64,000 bases of DNA from Gracilaria vermiculophylla (Eukaryota; Rhodophyta; Florideophyceae; Gracilariales; Gracilariaceae), in assembly GCA_019155205.2 (NCBI GenBank), contig JAHNZQ020000308.1:5761841-5825840 (forward strand), given 5' to 3'. Within the stretch, counting starts at the first letter, position 1. Each line of letters opens with the position of its first letter. A program made the translations under genes and the position numbers. The notes under the pieces are model-generated. The model was not told the DNA's origin. It ran no database searches and was given only the letters and a program-made list of their open reading frames with translations. This document shows, one piece after another, positions 1-9,988 of the stretch.

Positions 1-7
1 GCTGCGG

Positions 8-394
8 ATGTCGGCGGCGGCACGGCCCGGGAGTCCCAATCTGAGAGCAGCCACCGCCCCCATGCGCAGGCGCAGCCGGTCACCAGGCAGGTCACCACGC
101 GGCTCGCCGTCGAAACGCGCACAGTCAGCTCGGGGAGCAAGCGGTGCGCTGGGAGGCCCGAAGAAGCTGTTGCTGCGGCGCATCCCGCCGCACCGCTTCA
201 GCAGGGCCTCCATCTTGGACATGGTCAACGTCGCTGGGGTTTCTCCAGTGGGGTTGTCCATGAGAGGCCGGCGCCAAGAGAGCGATGTTCCCTCTGCGGA
301 GGTTTCATTCGCTAGCGCTGAAGATTGTAGAAGAGTGTTTGCAGCGGTGGAGAAGCCACTAGGGCTGGACGGCATATGGGCAACGCAGATATAG
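8..394 (+). CDS. Hypothetical basic protein, possible RRM-like C-terminus
   Basis: A 128-codon ORF at the window edge, ending in TAG. The frame is open to the first base, so the true start may lie upstream. The first 50 residues are rich in Arg, Ser, Pro and Gly, with SP/RS-type dipeptides such as RRRSRSPGRSPRGSP. From about residue 55 a more structured part follows (KLLLRRIPPHRF, then AEVSFASAEDCRRVFAAVE). This could be read as the RNP2-like and RNP1-like strands of a degenerate RNA-recognition motif, which would suggest RNA binding or splicing. The region is clearly more GC-rich than the DNA after 400, which supports coding. The RRM reading is inference; the family is not securely recognised. 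Confidence 0.4.
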   Translation: MSAAARPGSPNLRAATAPMRRRSRSPGRSPRGSPSKRAQSARGASGALGGPKKLLLRRIPPHRFSRASILDMVNVAGVSPVGLSMRGRRQESDVPSAEVSFASAEDCRRVFAAVEKPLGLDGIWATQI

Positions 395-430
395 ACCAAA
401 CGCTATAGATGATATAGGTTTGATGTAAAA

Positions 431-576
431 TGCATGATTTGTTGGAGAACAAGGTGTTGTGACGCGACCGTTTTGGTGGATTTGATGCGTGTGCATGATC
501 TGTTGGAGAACAAAGTGTTTTGGCGCGATAGTTTTGATGGGTTAGATGTACACGCATGAATGGACAACGAACAAAG
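431..576. repeat. 61-bp tandem repeat, two copies plus a decayed third
   Basis: Copy 1 (431-491) and copy 2 (492-552) align end to end over 61 bp. Both contain GTTGGAGAACAA and a GCGCGA- or ACGCGA-type core. A third, degenerate copy starts at 553 (CGCATGAATGG) and fades by about 576. It lies directly downstream of the edge ORF. Confidence 0.8.
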
Positions 577-1084
577 AGGTTGGGGTGCCTGCCTGTTTGC
601 GTGAAGCCGGAGCGTAAGAATTTAAATGTTCCAGTTGTTGTAAAGCATTATGTGGCATGTAGGTATGGAACAAGCGCAGATGTCCATTTTTCTTAATAAG
701 CACGATGGTTGGCGATTTCGCTAATATGCAATTGCTTGTCAAGCGGCCTAGCTTTCTTCATCTTTGATCGCTCAGACGAGATCTGGCTACGAGTTTTGAT
801 GGTTACGTCATTTGTCACACTTCATGGCAGAAAAGCATTGCTCAAGATGCTGCGCAGCCTTTTGCTCCACCTGGTGATGAATTTGCTGCAGACTGCAGTT
901 CAACGGCTGAAGCTGCGCGCGACGCGCGCCCGAAATGCGGCGGTCAGTATTTCAAGCAAGCACTGCAAAACTGACAGAGAACAAAATGTGCCAGAATAAA
1001 ACCGAAAAACAGACATTGAAAACCCCTCGGTGAGCGCGTGAAGCAGAATCTGATGGTCCTCGTGATGCCAACTTTTTGCCGTTC
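577..1084. other. Intergenic, nothing recognised
   Basis: Only short overlapping ORFs on both strands with no recognisable motif. No RNA gene, repeat or transposon end was seen. Confidence 0.5.
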
Positions 1085-1432
1085 TCAACCTGAATTCATG
1101 ATCTCACCGAATTTCACGATCCCATCCAAGGAAACGGTCCACTGTTTGCGAAGGGTTGAAATACCAGTGCTACCCGTTACTACATTTTGATCGACTTTGT
1201 TGAGAACAAGAAATCCGAATTTGTATTTCAGCGCAGATAAAGTAGGTCCGTATCCAACGCAGGTCAAGAATTCGTGGATCTCCAACTCTGTATTGAAGGA
1301 CTGCAGAAGAACTTCTGCGCCTGATTGCACTTTTGAATTTTCTCCAAAGTCTAGACCGTCTTCAAAGGTCATCGTGGGCTTTTTGAATCGAAAAGTGCCG
1401 CTCTCAGTACTAGGAGAATCCACTTCAAACAA
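1085..1432 (-). CDS. Hypothetical protein, 115 aa
   Basis: A minus-strand ORF from ATG at 1432 to TGA. The composition is balanced and globular-looking (MFEVDSPSTESGTFRFKKP at the N-terminus, then mixed hydrophobic and charged residues), without low complexity or a membrane segment. It is not recognised as any family. It could be a fragment of a larger gene, or a chance ORF, since the plus strand is also open over part of it. Nothing around it indicates a function. Confidence 0.22.
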   Translation of the reverse strand: MFEVDSPSTESGTFRFKKPTMTFEDGLDFGENSKVQSGAEVLLQSFNTELEIHEFLTCVGYGPTLSALKYKFGFLVLNKVDQNVVTGSTGISTLRKQWTVSLDGIVKFGEIMNSG

Positions 1433-1865
1433 ATGAGGTGGAAAGCAGTCATGGTACCCGTGGATGCTATTTCAGCGAGTCACATGGGCTTGGTGTCATC
1501 GAGCGTAAATCTTTATACTCATGTACAAGTGCGTAACGGACCAAAACTCTAGCCAAGCACCACCATTTGTTTTCTCTTTTTTCCGCATATAAACCGTCGT
1601 TTTCGAACAGTATCTGTGACTGCATGTAAGCACTTCTTTCAACATATGTTTTGGCATAAACAACCTAGATATAGCAATCGCAACCGGTCGCGAGTCTGAA
1701 CCATAAGAGCATGGACTTCCCGTTTGCAGTATTCTTTGTTACAATCTTCCGAGCGACGCATATATTAACGTACGTACACCGTAATCCGCAAGGAGTGCAG
1801 TTGCAAGTTGATGAAGTCGAATTGGAAAAGAGCTGTTCTTATTTGATTAAAGCGAATTGAAGCAG
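1433..1865. other. Intergenic, nothing recognised
   Basis: AT-rich with no ORF above 60 codons and no recognised site. Confidence 0.5.
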
Positions 1866-1930
1866 TGATCAAGAATAAAAAGCATTCCGATCGGAGAACG
1901 ATCGGAGAGACAGAAGGGGGCCACTCCTTA
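1866..1930 (+). repeat. Relic related to the LTR of the 51-kb gypsy element
   Basis: The block AATAAAAAGCATT followed by CCGATCGGAGAACGATCGG matches the middle of the 207-bp LTR at 51073-51279 and 55687-55893 (AATAAAAGG, CCGATCGGAGAATGATCGG). Similarity outside this core is weak. This is therefore either an old truncated LTR or a related LTR family. No TSD was found. Confidence 0.5.
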
Positions 1931-2808
1931 TAGAGCCTGTCCTAGTGTTCGGAAACGCCACTCGGCTCATTCTTGTCGAAATTCAGTTCTTAAGTTCTGG
2001 TGATCTCCATGAACGTTTGTTCATAGTGCAGCGCAAAAATGTTATAAAATTAATCTCAGTTTCGTTCTACCAGTTTATAAATTTTGGAGTTAGGAAATGT
2101 TCACAGATTCTCAATAGTCGTGCTCTGCAATCGACTTCATCTTCACAATGTCTATGAACAAGTGTTGGAACAAGAGCAAAGATTCTTCGGGACAAGGGCT
2201 TCAACTATTGTGAAATTTTGTGCTTCGAAAATGATTGGTACCATACGTGGTGGAACCTAGCCTCGCTATTTGTATTCAGAAATCCAGGCCAACCCTATCA
2301 TCTTCTATTCCAACCAATCACAATATATGTTATAAAACACATGCAGCACGTTAACTTTTGTGGCAAGTTATAATGATTTTTAGGTTATCTCTTGAAGAAA
2401 CTCAAGAAAGTAGTCAAAGATATCTCATGCACAGATTTTTATCTTTCATACTCTCATGGGGCCTAAATGTGAGGTACGCATTCACTCTGATGTGGTGGTT
2501 ATATTCGGCCATTTATTCTATTCAAGAAAACAAACTACTTTCGAAACGGACTCGACATAATATTGCAAGTACATATCTGCGTGTGATGTACAGAACCAAT
2601 GATCTACTGAATCAGACCAACTGCAGTAATAGTATCGATCCATTCAGAGAACGAAAAGGGAAAACTTGGTTACAGGACTTATAATGATTATCCTATAACC
2701 CGTCTCTGTCGCGAGATTGAAGCAAGTCCATTTTATATCTGCCTTGATCTCATTCATTCCTGAGTGAGTGCATTTTTTTTGTACAGTATTGTGCCTTGGA
2801 AATTTTGG
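1931..2808. other. Upstream region of the PLC gene; weak ORFs only
   Basis: It contains ORFs at 1945-2157 and 2358-2684 (108 aa, hydrophobic and aromatic patches) on the plus strand. Neither has a recognisable domain. The region is AT-rich. I do not support either as a gene. Confidence 0.4.
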
Positions 2809-2817
2809 TATTTAAAA
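2809..2817 (+). promoter_or_regulatory. TATA-like box TATTTAAAA
   Basis: It lies 89 bp before the ATG of the PLC-like gene. A near-identical box (TATTTAAG) stands 93 bp before the subtilisin ATG at 41149, so the same core-promoter layout precedes both intact genes. Confidence 0.5.
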
Positions 2818-2897
2818 GCATGGCGTTGGTCGAAGAGTATCTATCTATACCAACTTCATCTTCGTCACTCATTCCTTGAGCATAGCACACAGATACA

Positions 2898-4295
2898 ATG
2901 CAGCAATACGATGCAATTCCGAAGATAACCTCAGAATCTGTTCCTGGGGAGAAAACTGGTCTGGTCCTTGGATTCACTTCGACTCGCTATTCACGAATCC
3001 ATCGAGCTCTACTTTCAGCTTTGGTGCTAGGGTTCCTTGGATGTGTTGTACATTTAGCATTCCGTCCCCATTATGGCTCGCTAAAGCTCCCTGGTGTGTC
3101 AGATCCTGTTAGTGTAGTAGATGATTCTCGCTTGACGATTATTGACGAGGACTCGAAGACCGAAGGTACTATGTCAACTTCTTCATCTCCCGCTTCATGG
3201 CTTACGAGCACTGCAGGCGATTGGATGACCGACCTTCCGAATGGCAAATCTATTGCGCACGTCTCTATTCCTGGTACGCACGACTCGGGTGCACGCTATG
3301 GTGGTGCAGGGTGTGAGACCCAAACTTGGACGATTGCAGATCAGTTAAATGCTGGCCTACGCTTCTTCGACATAAGATGCCGGGTCGCTGGGACAGTGTT
3401 TGCAATACACCATGGGCCCTGTTTTCAAAATATGTTCTTTGGGGATGTTTTGATCGATATAAGGGACTTCCTTGCCGCCCACCCTAGTGAATTTGTGATC
3501 ATGAACATCCAAGAAGAACACAAGCCAATGAGCGGATCATCTTCATTTATGTCAATCTGGAACGACTACAGGAATAGGTTTGATTATCTTTTTGTCGACT
3601 CAAAATCTTCCATACCCACTGTGGGGCAAATCCGAGGCAAGATTTTGGTCATGAGCAAACTCGCTCTCGGCAGAGGTATTTCATGGGATGACCATTTTAC
3701 GGAAACTCAGAACATATTCAAAGTTTACGCCTTATTGAACGATTATCCCTTTGGTTCGGATACTGCGTCTATCGGTCAGAAAAAGAGATTAGTAAGGGAG
3801 TACATAGACAAAGCTGCGTCTTCTTCGAAGCTTGTACTCAACTTTCTGTCCGGAGCAGAAGGTATGATACCAAAAGATGTCGCACGTAGCACCAACCAAA
3901 ATGCTTACGAACACATAGGTGCATACAACGGCGCTAAGCGCGTGGGTGTAATTCTCATGGACTTTCCCGGAGAAAAGATTGTGTACCGCGTTATTAAGAC
4001 CAACTATGAGAGTACAGAGTACTGTGACTCGAAAATCTGGCGCACAGTTAGTGGAAAGACATGGGCAGAATTTCGAATGCCCGTTGCAGTCGTGGGAACA
4101 TCTATTAGCATTAAAGGAGGAGGCTACGCCAAGTACAAGTTCCCAAAATGCCATCGCGCTACTTGGACCGATCTGCGCTTCGTTTGCAGTTCTTCTACCA
4201 AGTGTTGGGAAAAAGTCTCTGGATCCTGGGATGCAGATGCATGGTGCCACAACAGCAACACTAATCAGAATTATCTTGCCGTCGGGGTCTTGTAA
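2898..4295 (+). CDS. PI-PLC X-domain-containing protein, membrane-anchored
   Basis: An intact, intronless 465-residue protein. Residues 37-56 form one hydrophobic segment (ALLSALVLGFLGCVVHLAF) behind a basic stretch, consistent with a type II signal anchor. A Ser/Thr/Asp-rich linker follows, then a bacterial-type phosphatidylinositol-specific phospholipase C X domain from about residue 105. Visible catalytic elements are IPGTHDSG (H128), FFDIRCR (R160) and AIHHGPC (H171/H172), matching the two active-site histidines of this family. The domain probably cleaves phosphatidylinositol or a GPI-type lipid without calcium. The last ~90 residues are a Cys/Trp-containing extension (WTDLRFVC, CWEKV, AWCHN), possibly a small disulfide-bonded module. 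The first ATG after the TATA-like box was taken as start. The 3' end is duplicated just past the stop. Confidence 0.9.
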   Translation: MQQYDAIPKITSESVPGEKTGLVLGFTSTRYSRIHRALLSALVLGFLGCVVHLAFRPHYGSLKLPGVSDPVSVVDDSRLTIIDEDSKTEGTMSTSSSPASWLTSTAGDWMTDLPNGKSIAHVSIPGTHDSGARYGGAGCETQTWTIADQLNAGLRFFDIRCRVAGTVFAIHHGPCFQNMFFGDVLIDIRDFLAAHPSEFVIMNIQEEHKPMSGSSSFMSIWNDYRNRFDYLFVDSKSSIPTVGQIRGKILVMSKLALGRGISWDDHFTETQNIFKVYALLNDYPFGSDTASIGQKKRLVREYIDKAASSSKLVLNFLSGAEGMIPKDVARSTNQNAYEHIGAYNGAKRVGVILMDFPGEKIVYRVIKTNYESTEYCDSKIWRTVSGKTWAEFRMPVAVVGTSISIKGGGYAKYKFPKCHRATWTDLRFVCSSSTKCWEKVSGSWDADAWCHNSNTNQNYLAVGVL

Positions 4296-4433
4296 AAGAC
4301 ATATGTCTGCTACCAGTTACCAAGAAAGGTTGGAAAGCTCATACAGCAACACAAATCAAAACTATCTTGCCGTCAGGGTCTTGTTAAAGACGCATACCTG
4401 TTCTCGGTTACATAGAAAGATATGCAAGCCCGT
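4252..4433 (+). repeat. 91-bp tandem duplication across the stop codon of the PLC gene
   Basis: Copy 1 (4252-4342) holds the last 14 codons, the stop and the start of the 3' UTR. Copy 2 (4343-4433) repeats it with scattered substitutions. Both copies encode SNTNQNYLAV, followed by G in copy 1 and R in copy 2, but copy 2 lies behind the stop and in another frame. Confidence 0.85.
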
Positions 4434-5263
4434 GGTAAAAATGTAGGTTTCAGACTGGAAAATTTCGTACTTTGTGCTTCTTAGACTGAAAAGATTAGAA
4501 ACACTGCCTTTTAGATTCATATCCAATTCATCAAAAAAAAGAAAATAAGAAGTCTCATAGAATTAAAAAAAAATTGTGTTAGTTGTTTTGAATTTTTTTT
4601 GCAGTGGTCGTCTTCTGATGTAGTAAACATAAACATCTACAGCAAGTTGTAAATATAGATATTCGAGAGCTCGATCTGAAAAGTTAGAATACCCAAGAGC
4701 CACCCTGACCGCTATTATCGGTATGCAGCATCGACTTTCATAGGATTATCAACGTGACGAAAAAGAGACATTTGCTCAAGTACTGCGGGCAAATACTAGA
4801 TGCAACCTGAAATACACACAACAATTGATATGAGAATACACAAATGAAAAAAGCGGGAATTTCAGTGCATTTTGCTTTCCAATAGTACACGAGATGAAAA
4901 CAGTGTCTAAAGCGAAATGAAGCAAAAACTATAAAAAATACATATTGCACACTGAATATTTCTGTTTACTGTTAGCATTTAGAAACAGATAAAAAAAACA
5001 TTTGTTTGCGCTCAGTGTTTCCACATCAAAGGTACTGACAAATAATCAATTTTGCTAGACAATATTATCTAAAGTAATACTAAATTCTGGACTATATCAG
5101 AATAAAGCAGATATTAAAAAACTTGCATGCTTTGACCAGAATCCGTTAAAAGCAGCTCTTTCGAAGAGCTGCAAACCATCTTTTATTAACAAAGAGCGAA
5201 AAATATGAGTCAAAATAGTGGAAACTGATCTATAAAATAGTCAAGTCTGTTTTCAAACGTCTA
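4434..5263. other. AT-rich intergenic, nothing recognised
   Basis: Poly-A/T tracts and short ORFs only. No repeat or RNA gene was recognised before the transposon end at 5264. Confidence 0.5.
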
Positions 5264-5878
5264 GTGTTTATTGTACCGTTTACTTCACATGAAGTAGATC
5301 TATCTCATATGAGGTACAACTTTACTATAAGAAATGTATTGAAGTTTTTATCGTTCCGACCCCACAACGTTCGCCATATCATTGCAATACGAATGTAAAA
5401 CGGTAGAAATGCTAAAGTTGTAAAGAATAAACACTCTTCCAAGCATCTTGCCAATTCCTATTCTTCTTTTTCAGCTTAACATCCGAAAAATTCCCGACCA
5501 ATTCGACCCTTTCCTCATCGAGGGCAACATCGTATACTTTCACGCTTCCCTCGTGACGTCAGTGGTGGAGTGTAAGCTTCTGTTTGGTTCCATCCGGAAG
5601 TTTAAGATGCTTTCTGGGACAGTCATCGACATCATTGTGGGTGAAAGTAACGGTCGCCGTCAAAAATCCGTCACTGTCGATTTCCACATTTAGTCTTGTA
5701 CTAAGCGAGTGACGCTGAAACTTGTCAATATCAAACGCAAGAACCTCTCCTCAGCTATGGAGGTACCGTCCGTTTCGGTTTGTCTACCTCTGGAAGCTGA
5801 GAATACTGAGGGGGCTTAAGTCGGCATTGAGACTGCGCCATTTTTCTATACGTCCACGGAACACGAGGAAATCGTGAT
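5264..5878 (+). mobile_element. piggyBac-like element 1, left part
   Basis: It begins with GTGTTTATTG next to TA, matching the left TIR of the better copy at 30028 (GTGTCTATTG). Subterminal palindromes follow (ACTTCACATGAAGT, then CTCATATGAG). From 5448 the sequence encodes the transposase N-terminus (ECKLLFGS, SGTVIDIIVGESNGRRQ), matching ECKRLFGS and SGTVIEVIVSELNGRRQ of copy 2. Stops are present. The element is interrupted at 5878 by a solo LTR and resumes at 15442. Confidence 0.75.
5874..5878. repeat. Left TSD (GTGAT) of the solo LTR
   Basis: GTGAT directly precedes the solo LTR. Its partner is split by the later insertion: GT at 6344-6345 (copied again at 15437-15438) followed by GAT at 15439-15441. 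Confidence 0.75.
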
Positions 5879-6343
5879 TGTGGTATCGTCAGTTCTTTTT
5901 TTTGTTGATAGCGCACAACGTTCGTTAGGAGTTTTTGGTGACTCCAAAGGCATAAGTTCCTAAAAGTGGTCTCCGGTATTCACAGTCACTAGCCGGATGA
6001 ATCCAGAAATGGGGTCCGCAAGCATCAAGCGGAGAAGGTGGTGCACTGGGCGGATAATTCTCCTACAAGTTCTGCTGTAAAAAGATCTGGGGATCGGCGG
6101 CTCAAAAACCTGAAGGGGTCCGACAAAAGTCTCCAACCGGAAAAAGTAGAGGAAGACTCAAAAGTTCTTTTTTACGTCCCTCGGAGCTAAAGCGCAACCG
6201 ACAGATCAATTACGGTGCCGGCAGCACCCCTCGGTAGGTCTAACTACTACAAACTAATCTAACTACCTACAATAATCAGCGAAAACAACTCTAAATTCTA
6301 TAATTCCTCAGGGTCAACATCTCTAGGGATATACTGTATTACA
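5879..6343 (-). mobile_element. Solo LTR of gypsy family B
   Basis: It starts TGTGGTATCGTCAG and ends GTATTACA, aligning with the LTRs at 6346-6894 and 14878-15433 apart from an internal deletion of roughly 100 bp near 6315. No internal element sequence is attached, and the flanks carry a 5-bp duplication (GTGAT). It is therefore best read as a solo LTR left by LTR-LTR recombination. It lies inside the piggyBac-like element 1 transposase. Confidence 0.75.
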
Positions 6344-6345
6344 GT
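6341..6345. repeat. Left TSD (ACAGT) of gypsy B
   Basis: ACAGT directly precedes the 3' LTR. The identical ACAGT follows the 5' LTR at 15434-15438. It overlaps the end of the solo LTR. Confidence 0.85.
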
Positions 6346-6894
6346 TGTTGTACTGTCAGGTCTCTTTTCGAGGTTGTAGAGCACAACGTCCGTTAGGAGT
6401 TTTTGTTGACTCCAAAGGCGCAAGTTGTTAAAGGTTGTCTCCGCTGTTCGCTTTCGCGAGCCCGGGGGATTCTTAAAGGGGATCCGCAAACACCAAGCGG
6501 AGGTGGAGGTTTACTGAGCGAAGAATGCTTCTACAGGCGTTGCTACGAGGCTACCGGGGGATCAGCGGCTTAGAAACCTTAGTATGATCGACGAGAGTCT
6601 TCAACCGTAAAGGTAGATGAAGACTCAAGGGTGCTTGGTTTACTTCCCTAGAGGTAGAGCTCGACCGACAGATTAAGTATCGAGCCAGGAGCCCTCCTCG
6701 GCAAGTCTCACTACTGTAGTACCCGAACATATTAACTAAAATGAATATGAATTCTACCGTCCCTCAAGGATACTGTAGCGCATGCGGGCCGAGTTATGCA
6801 CAAAAAGGCTCAGTCAATAAAATAAGAGCCCCCCTTAGTAATATCACGCCATAAAGCAACTCCACCATATCGTCTTAGGATCCTCTGTACTACA
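6346..6894 (-). repeat. 3' LTR of gypsy B
   Basis: Starts TGTTGTACTGTCAG and ends CTGTACTACA on the plus strand. It aligns throughout with 14878-15433 and is 549 bp long. Confidence 0.88.
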
Positions 6895-6909
6895 TACCCC
6901 CTTTCGGGA
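6895..6909 (-). promoter_or_regulatory. Polypurine tract of gypsy B
   Basis: The minus strand reads CCCGAAAGGGGGTA directly before the 3' LTR, as expected for the plus-strand primer of an LTR retrotransposon. Confidence 0.7.
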
Positions 6910-7173
6910 AATGCACCACGTCGTCGAGGTGCATCTTCCCATATCTCTGTCCATAGGTGGCTCCTATCGGTTTTGATGCCAGCGCGGCCTCCGGCGATGT
7001 GACACATCTTCTCCTTCAGGCGTTTCTGCGGTCTTTCCTATTTCCGCGCCGCGTACCAACCGCGGGCTCGTGCTTTATCCGATGCGGTGTTTTCGGACCC
7101 TGACTCTTTTTGACCCGGCCTTGTCTTCTCCTTCTCGGCGTGCCCCGTCGATTCTACCGCGCCAATTAGTAGC

Positions 7174-8052
7174 GTGATATCCCGCACAACTCAATCGTCC
7201 TATGTACGGCGTAGGCGTTCGACCTCCGCGGCCGGAGCGTGGTTCAGTCGGGCCTGTTCGCTGACTCTCTCAAGGCACTCGATGCCCCGGCTCCTCCGAG
7301 GAACTCATTTGGAAACGCCCGCACTGTCGCATCCGCTCGTTTATTCCCCGTGGAGATGCTTCATCTCACAATCTTCATTCCTGTGCCTCCGTCGGCTACC
7401 GGCTCCGTCAAAAGATGTGGCTGAGCCTTCTGAGGTCGGGACGCAGAGTCCAGTCTCGATGCCGGATCCTCCCCCAGTGGTTACCGCCGTGTCTTCCATG
7501 GAAGAGGACGAGATTACTCCTGTCCCCGTTGCTTCTGTTCCGGTGGTGCAGCCCTGACTGCGAAGTGTCCGTGCGCCTGTTGTTCAGCCTTGCCTGGGGA
7601 GCGTTTCGGTTCCCGTACCGCCATCACATCCGGTGTCGCGGACTCCGGCTTTCGCCCTGCTAACCTCCTCGGCGTATCCAGCAGAATCCCTTCGGGAGAC
7701 TTCTGTCCCAGTCGGTCCGCCGTCCACGACTCCGTCCGTGGCGGTTGTTTTTCCGTCAACGGAGGTTGCCTCTTCAGATGCACCATCGGGCGGATAATCC
7801 TCTGGGGCTCTGGGTGATGCCTTCCAGAAGTTGATGCAGGCGTGCCTGGTGACGTGCCGTCCTGCTCCGGCTTCCCCTGCAGAGGCTCTGCGCGAGGCGC
7901 ATGCCTGGGTCCTAGAACTCCATAGGGCCCGGGCGGACCGAGCCTCGATGGCGGCCGTCAAGGAAAGCATGGCGGAGGTATTCGAAAGCGAAGCGCTCAC
8001 GGCAAAAGCGCGCCTCGAAGCGAAATATCCGACGCAACTTGGTGACCTATAG
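7174..8052 (+). pseudogene. Antisense ORF track in the 3' region of gypsy B
   Basis: On the strand opposite to gag-pol one reading frame stays open from 7114 to TAG at 8050-8052, broken only by TGA at 7555 and TAA at 7795. The first part is Arg/Ser-rich. The middle is rich in Pro, Val and Ser with repeated VP-type motifs (SPVSMPDPPPVV, SVSVPVPPSHPV). The end is an Ala/Glu-rich, helix-prone stretch (PAEALREAHAWVLELHRARA, then KESMAEVFESEAL). No known domain is recognised. It may be an additional antisense gene, as described in some large plant gypsy elements, a captured fragment, or a by-product of GC-rich codon bias. Confidence 0.4.
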
Positions 8053-8179
8053 GGGAAAACTCCCTGGCGATGTGAGTTAGTTCCCAGTAGCGGCGGAGTA
8101 AAATATCCTTAAGTTTAAGCAGAAGCTTCATGAACGGTAGTTACAATACGAGTAGACAGTGCCTGCGCGCTCAACGACA

Positions 8180-8686
8180 CTAATTGCCGCCGCGGGAGCG
8201 TGCGAAAAGTGGGCAACGGCGTCCTTGAGGCCAAAAAGATAACTCCAGGAGGGGATAAACAGCGGAGACGAAAAACAACTCTGGTAGAGGGCCCCCTCCC
8301 CCTTTCCTAAACGGAAGCGCATATGCGGAGAGGCGATTCCGCACCAGATTGATGTGGTTTCTTCTTATGAAGTTTTCTGGGATGTGTCTCGGAGCTTCTT
8401 CCGTGTCGTCCTTTGCGGTGTACTCGTACCAGCCGACACGGTATAGCATTCCTGCAGGGGTTTGTCGGTGGGAGACTATGTGGTCCACTGCGTGGAGGAT
8501 ATCACCTTGAGAGGTAATGATGGCGTCTGCAGCCTCCATCAATGGTTTATCGAAAGAGGTGATGAGGTTTCCAGTATCCAACTGTGTCGTCACTCCTGAA
8601 GTGGTCAAATGAGGACGTTCTGCGCGTGGTCCCTGAGGTGGAGTGGCGGACATTTTTGAAGGGCTGGGCGTCGGAACGTTCGTCAC
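8180..8686 (-). pseudogene. Gypsy B integrase C-terminus with chromodomain
   Basis: A 168-codon minus ORF. About residues 64-113 read as a chromodomain: HAVDHIVSHRQTPAG, then LYRVGWYEYTAKDD, then a PENFI helix-like end. The usual pattern is an I-x-x-hR strand, a Y-x-V-x-W-x-G-Y strand and a W/E-P-x-x-N end. The domain is thought to guide integration to modified histones. It stands directly after the integrase fragment in element order, as in chromoviruses. The tail after residue 125 looks read through into non-coding sequence. Confidence 0.65.
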
Positions 8687-8761
8687 CCTATCACGGGAGA
8701 AGACGTCTCGTAGTCCGTTTACCTCAATGGTGACAATATCTCTTTTGGTGGGCAGGACGTT

Positions 8762-9838
8762 TTAAGGCCCTGAGGTGTTCGGCGCTAGCTTGCGCGTAAC
8801 GCCTGGCGGTTCTTCAGATGTCTCCCTAGGTTTGTCGAGTAAAACCTCGTCGCCTTCCTTCAGGTGAGGGCCTTCTTTCACCTTCCGGTCTAAATCCAGT
8901 TTATGTCTCCTCTGCGTGGCGGTAAGTCTCTCCTCCGTGAAGGAGAGTGCGTCCTCATACCGCCTTAAGATGGAGCGTTTTGCTTGGGGCGCTGTTTTTA
9001 CCTGTGGCCCATCCCCCAGGTGCGCCGTGGCGCGTACTGAAATAACGGCACTGGGTAGGATGCGCGAGAGTACCAGATTGAAAGGAGCGGTTCCCGTTGA
9101 ACGATGCACCTGCAGGTGGTATGCATACGTGAGCGGGCCCATATATGCATCTCAATCCTTCTGGTGGTCCCCCACGTAGTGTTTCAGCCTCGAGGCGATG
9201 GTCGTGTTGATCCTATCCACTTTTCCGTTGGTCTGGGGGTGATAGGCAGTTGTACGCAACTGTTTCCTCCGCAGCATCTTAGAGATGGCGCTGAATAGCT
9301 TCGTCGCGAACTTGGAGCCGTTGTCCGCAAGGATGTACAACTGTATTCCACACGGGTAAACCCAGCGCTCCAGAAAGGTGTCGGGAATTACTGCTGCAGT
9401 GGTGCTCCAGAGGGGAATGGCGCGTGTGATTTTCGAGAAAAGATCAGCAATGACGAGGATAAGTCGATACCCTCGCTCTGTCTTGAGAAAAGGGCCCAAA
9501 CTGTCCATGGTCACGAGCTCCAAAAGTCCTGAATGTGGAAAGAGAGTGAGTGGTGTCCGTTGTCTACAGATATTCCCCCTAGCGGCGGCGCAGGAATAGC
9601 AATCCGCCACCATTTAGAGGGCTTCATAAGCCACGTTTGGCCAATAGAACCCCCTTCGCATGGTGAAATACATACGCGATCCACCGGGGTGCCCGGCGAG
9701 GCGAGAACAGTGCGAGAGATATAAGATCCCCGCCCGTAGTCTTATCGAGACCACCTTTTGGAGGGCTTCATCCAGGGTAGCGCGGCGTACAAGTACGCCG
9801 TCCTGGTCGACATCGAATGACGATGTTAGACTCCACAC
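8762..9838 (-). pseudogene. Gypsy B integrase, broken
   Basis: Read from 9838 downward. A zinc-binding HHCC module is visible (HCSRLAGHPG, then CYSCAAARG across a stop near 9614). The DDE core follows with VTMDSLG (first Asp), LADNGSKF (second Asp) and TNGKVDRIN at the third position, where Glu is normally found, so the third catalytic residue is changed to Asp. TAYHPQTNG is the typical gypsy integrase signature. The C-terminal part (8762-9142) contains GDEVLLDKPRE, a GPY/F-like region. It catalysed cDNA insertion in the ancestral element. It is split by a stop and a frame change between 9152 and 9142. Confidence 0.85.
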
Positions 9839-9988
9839 AGTGTCGAGGCACTCCTTGCAGCACGCATCTGTAGTCTACTCCTTCAGGAACTATGCTATGA
9901 TGATGGGGAGAACTTCTTTCTCGTCCTCAACAAGGGCTATCATCTCAGGGAATCCACTGTACTTTTCTCTAGTTTTACAGCATTCCCA

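Noticed and set aside
3789..4250. 153-aa minus-strand ORF
   Set aside because: It lies entirely antisense to the intact PLC-like gene and has no motif.
3979..4446. 155-aa plus-strand ORF
   Set aside because: Out-of-frame overlap with the PLC gene and its duplicated tail.
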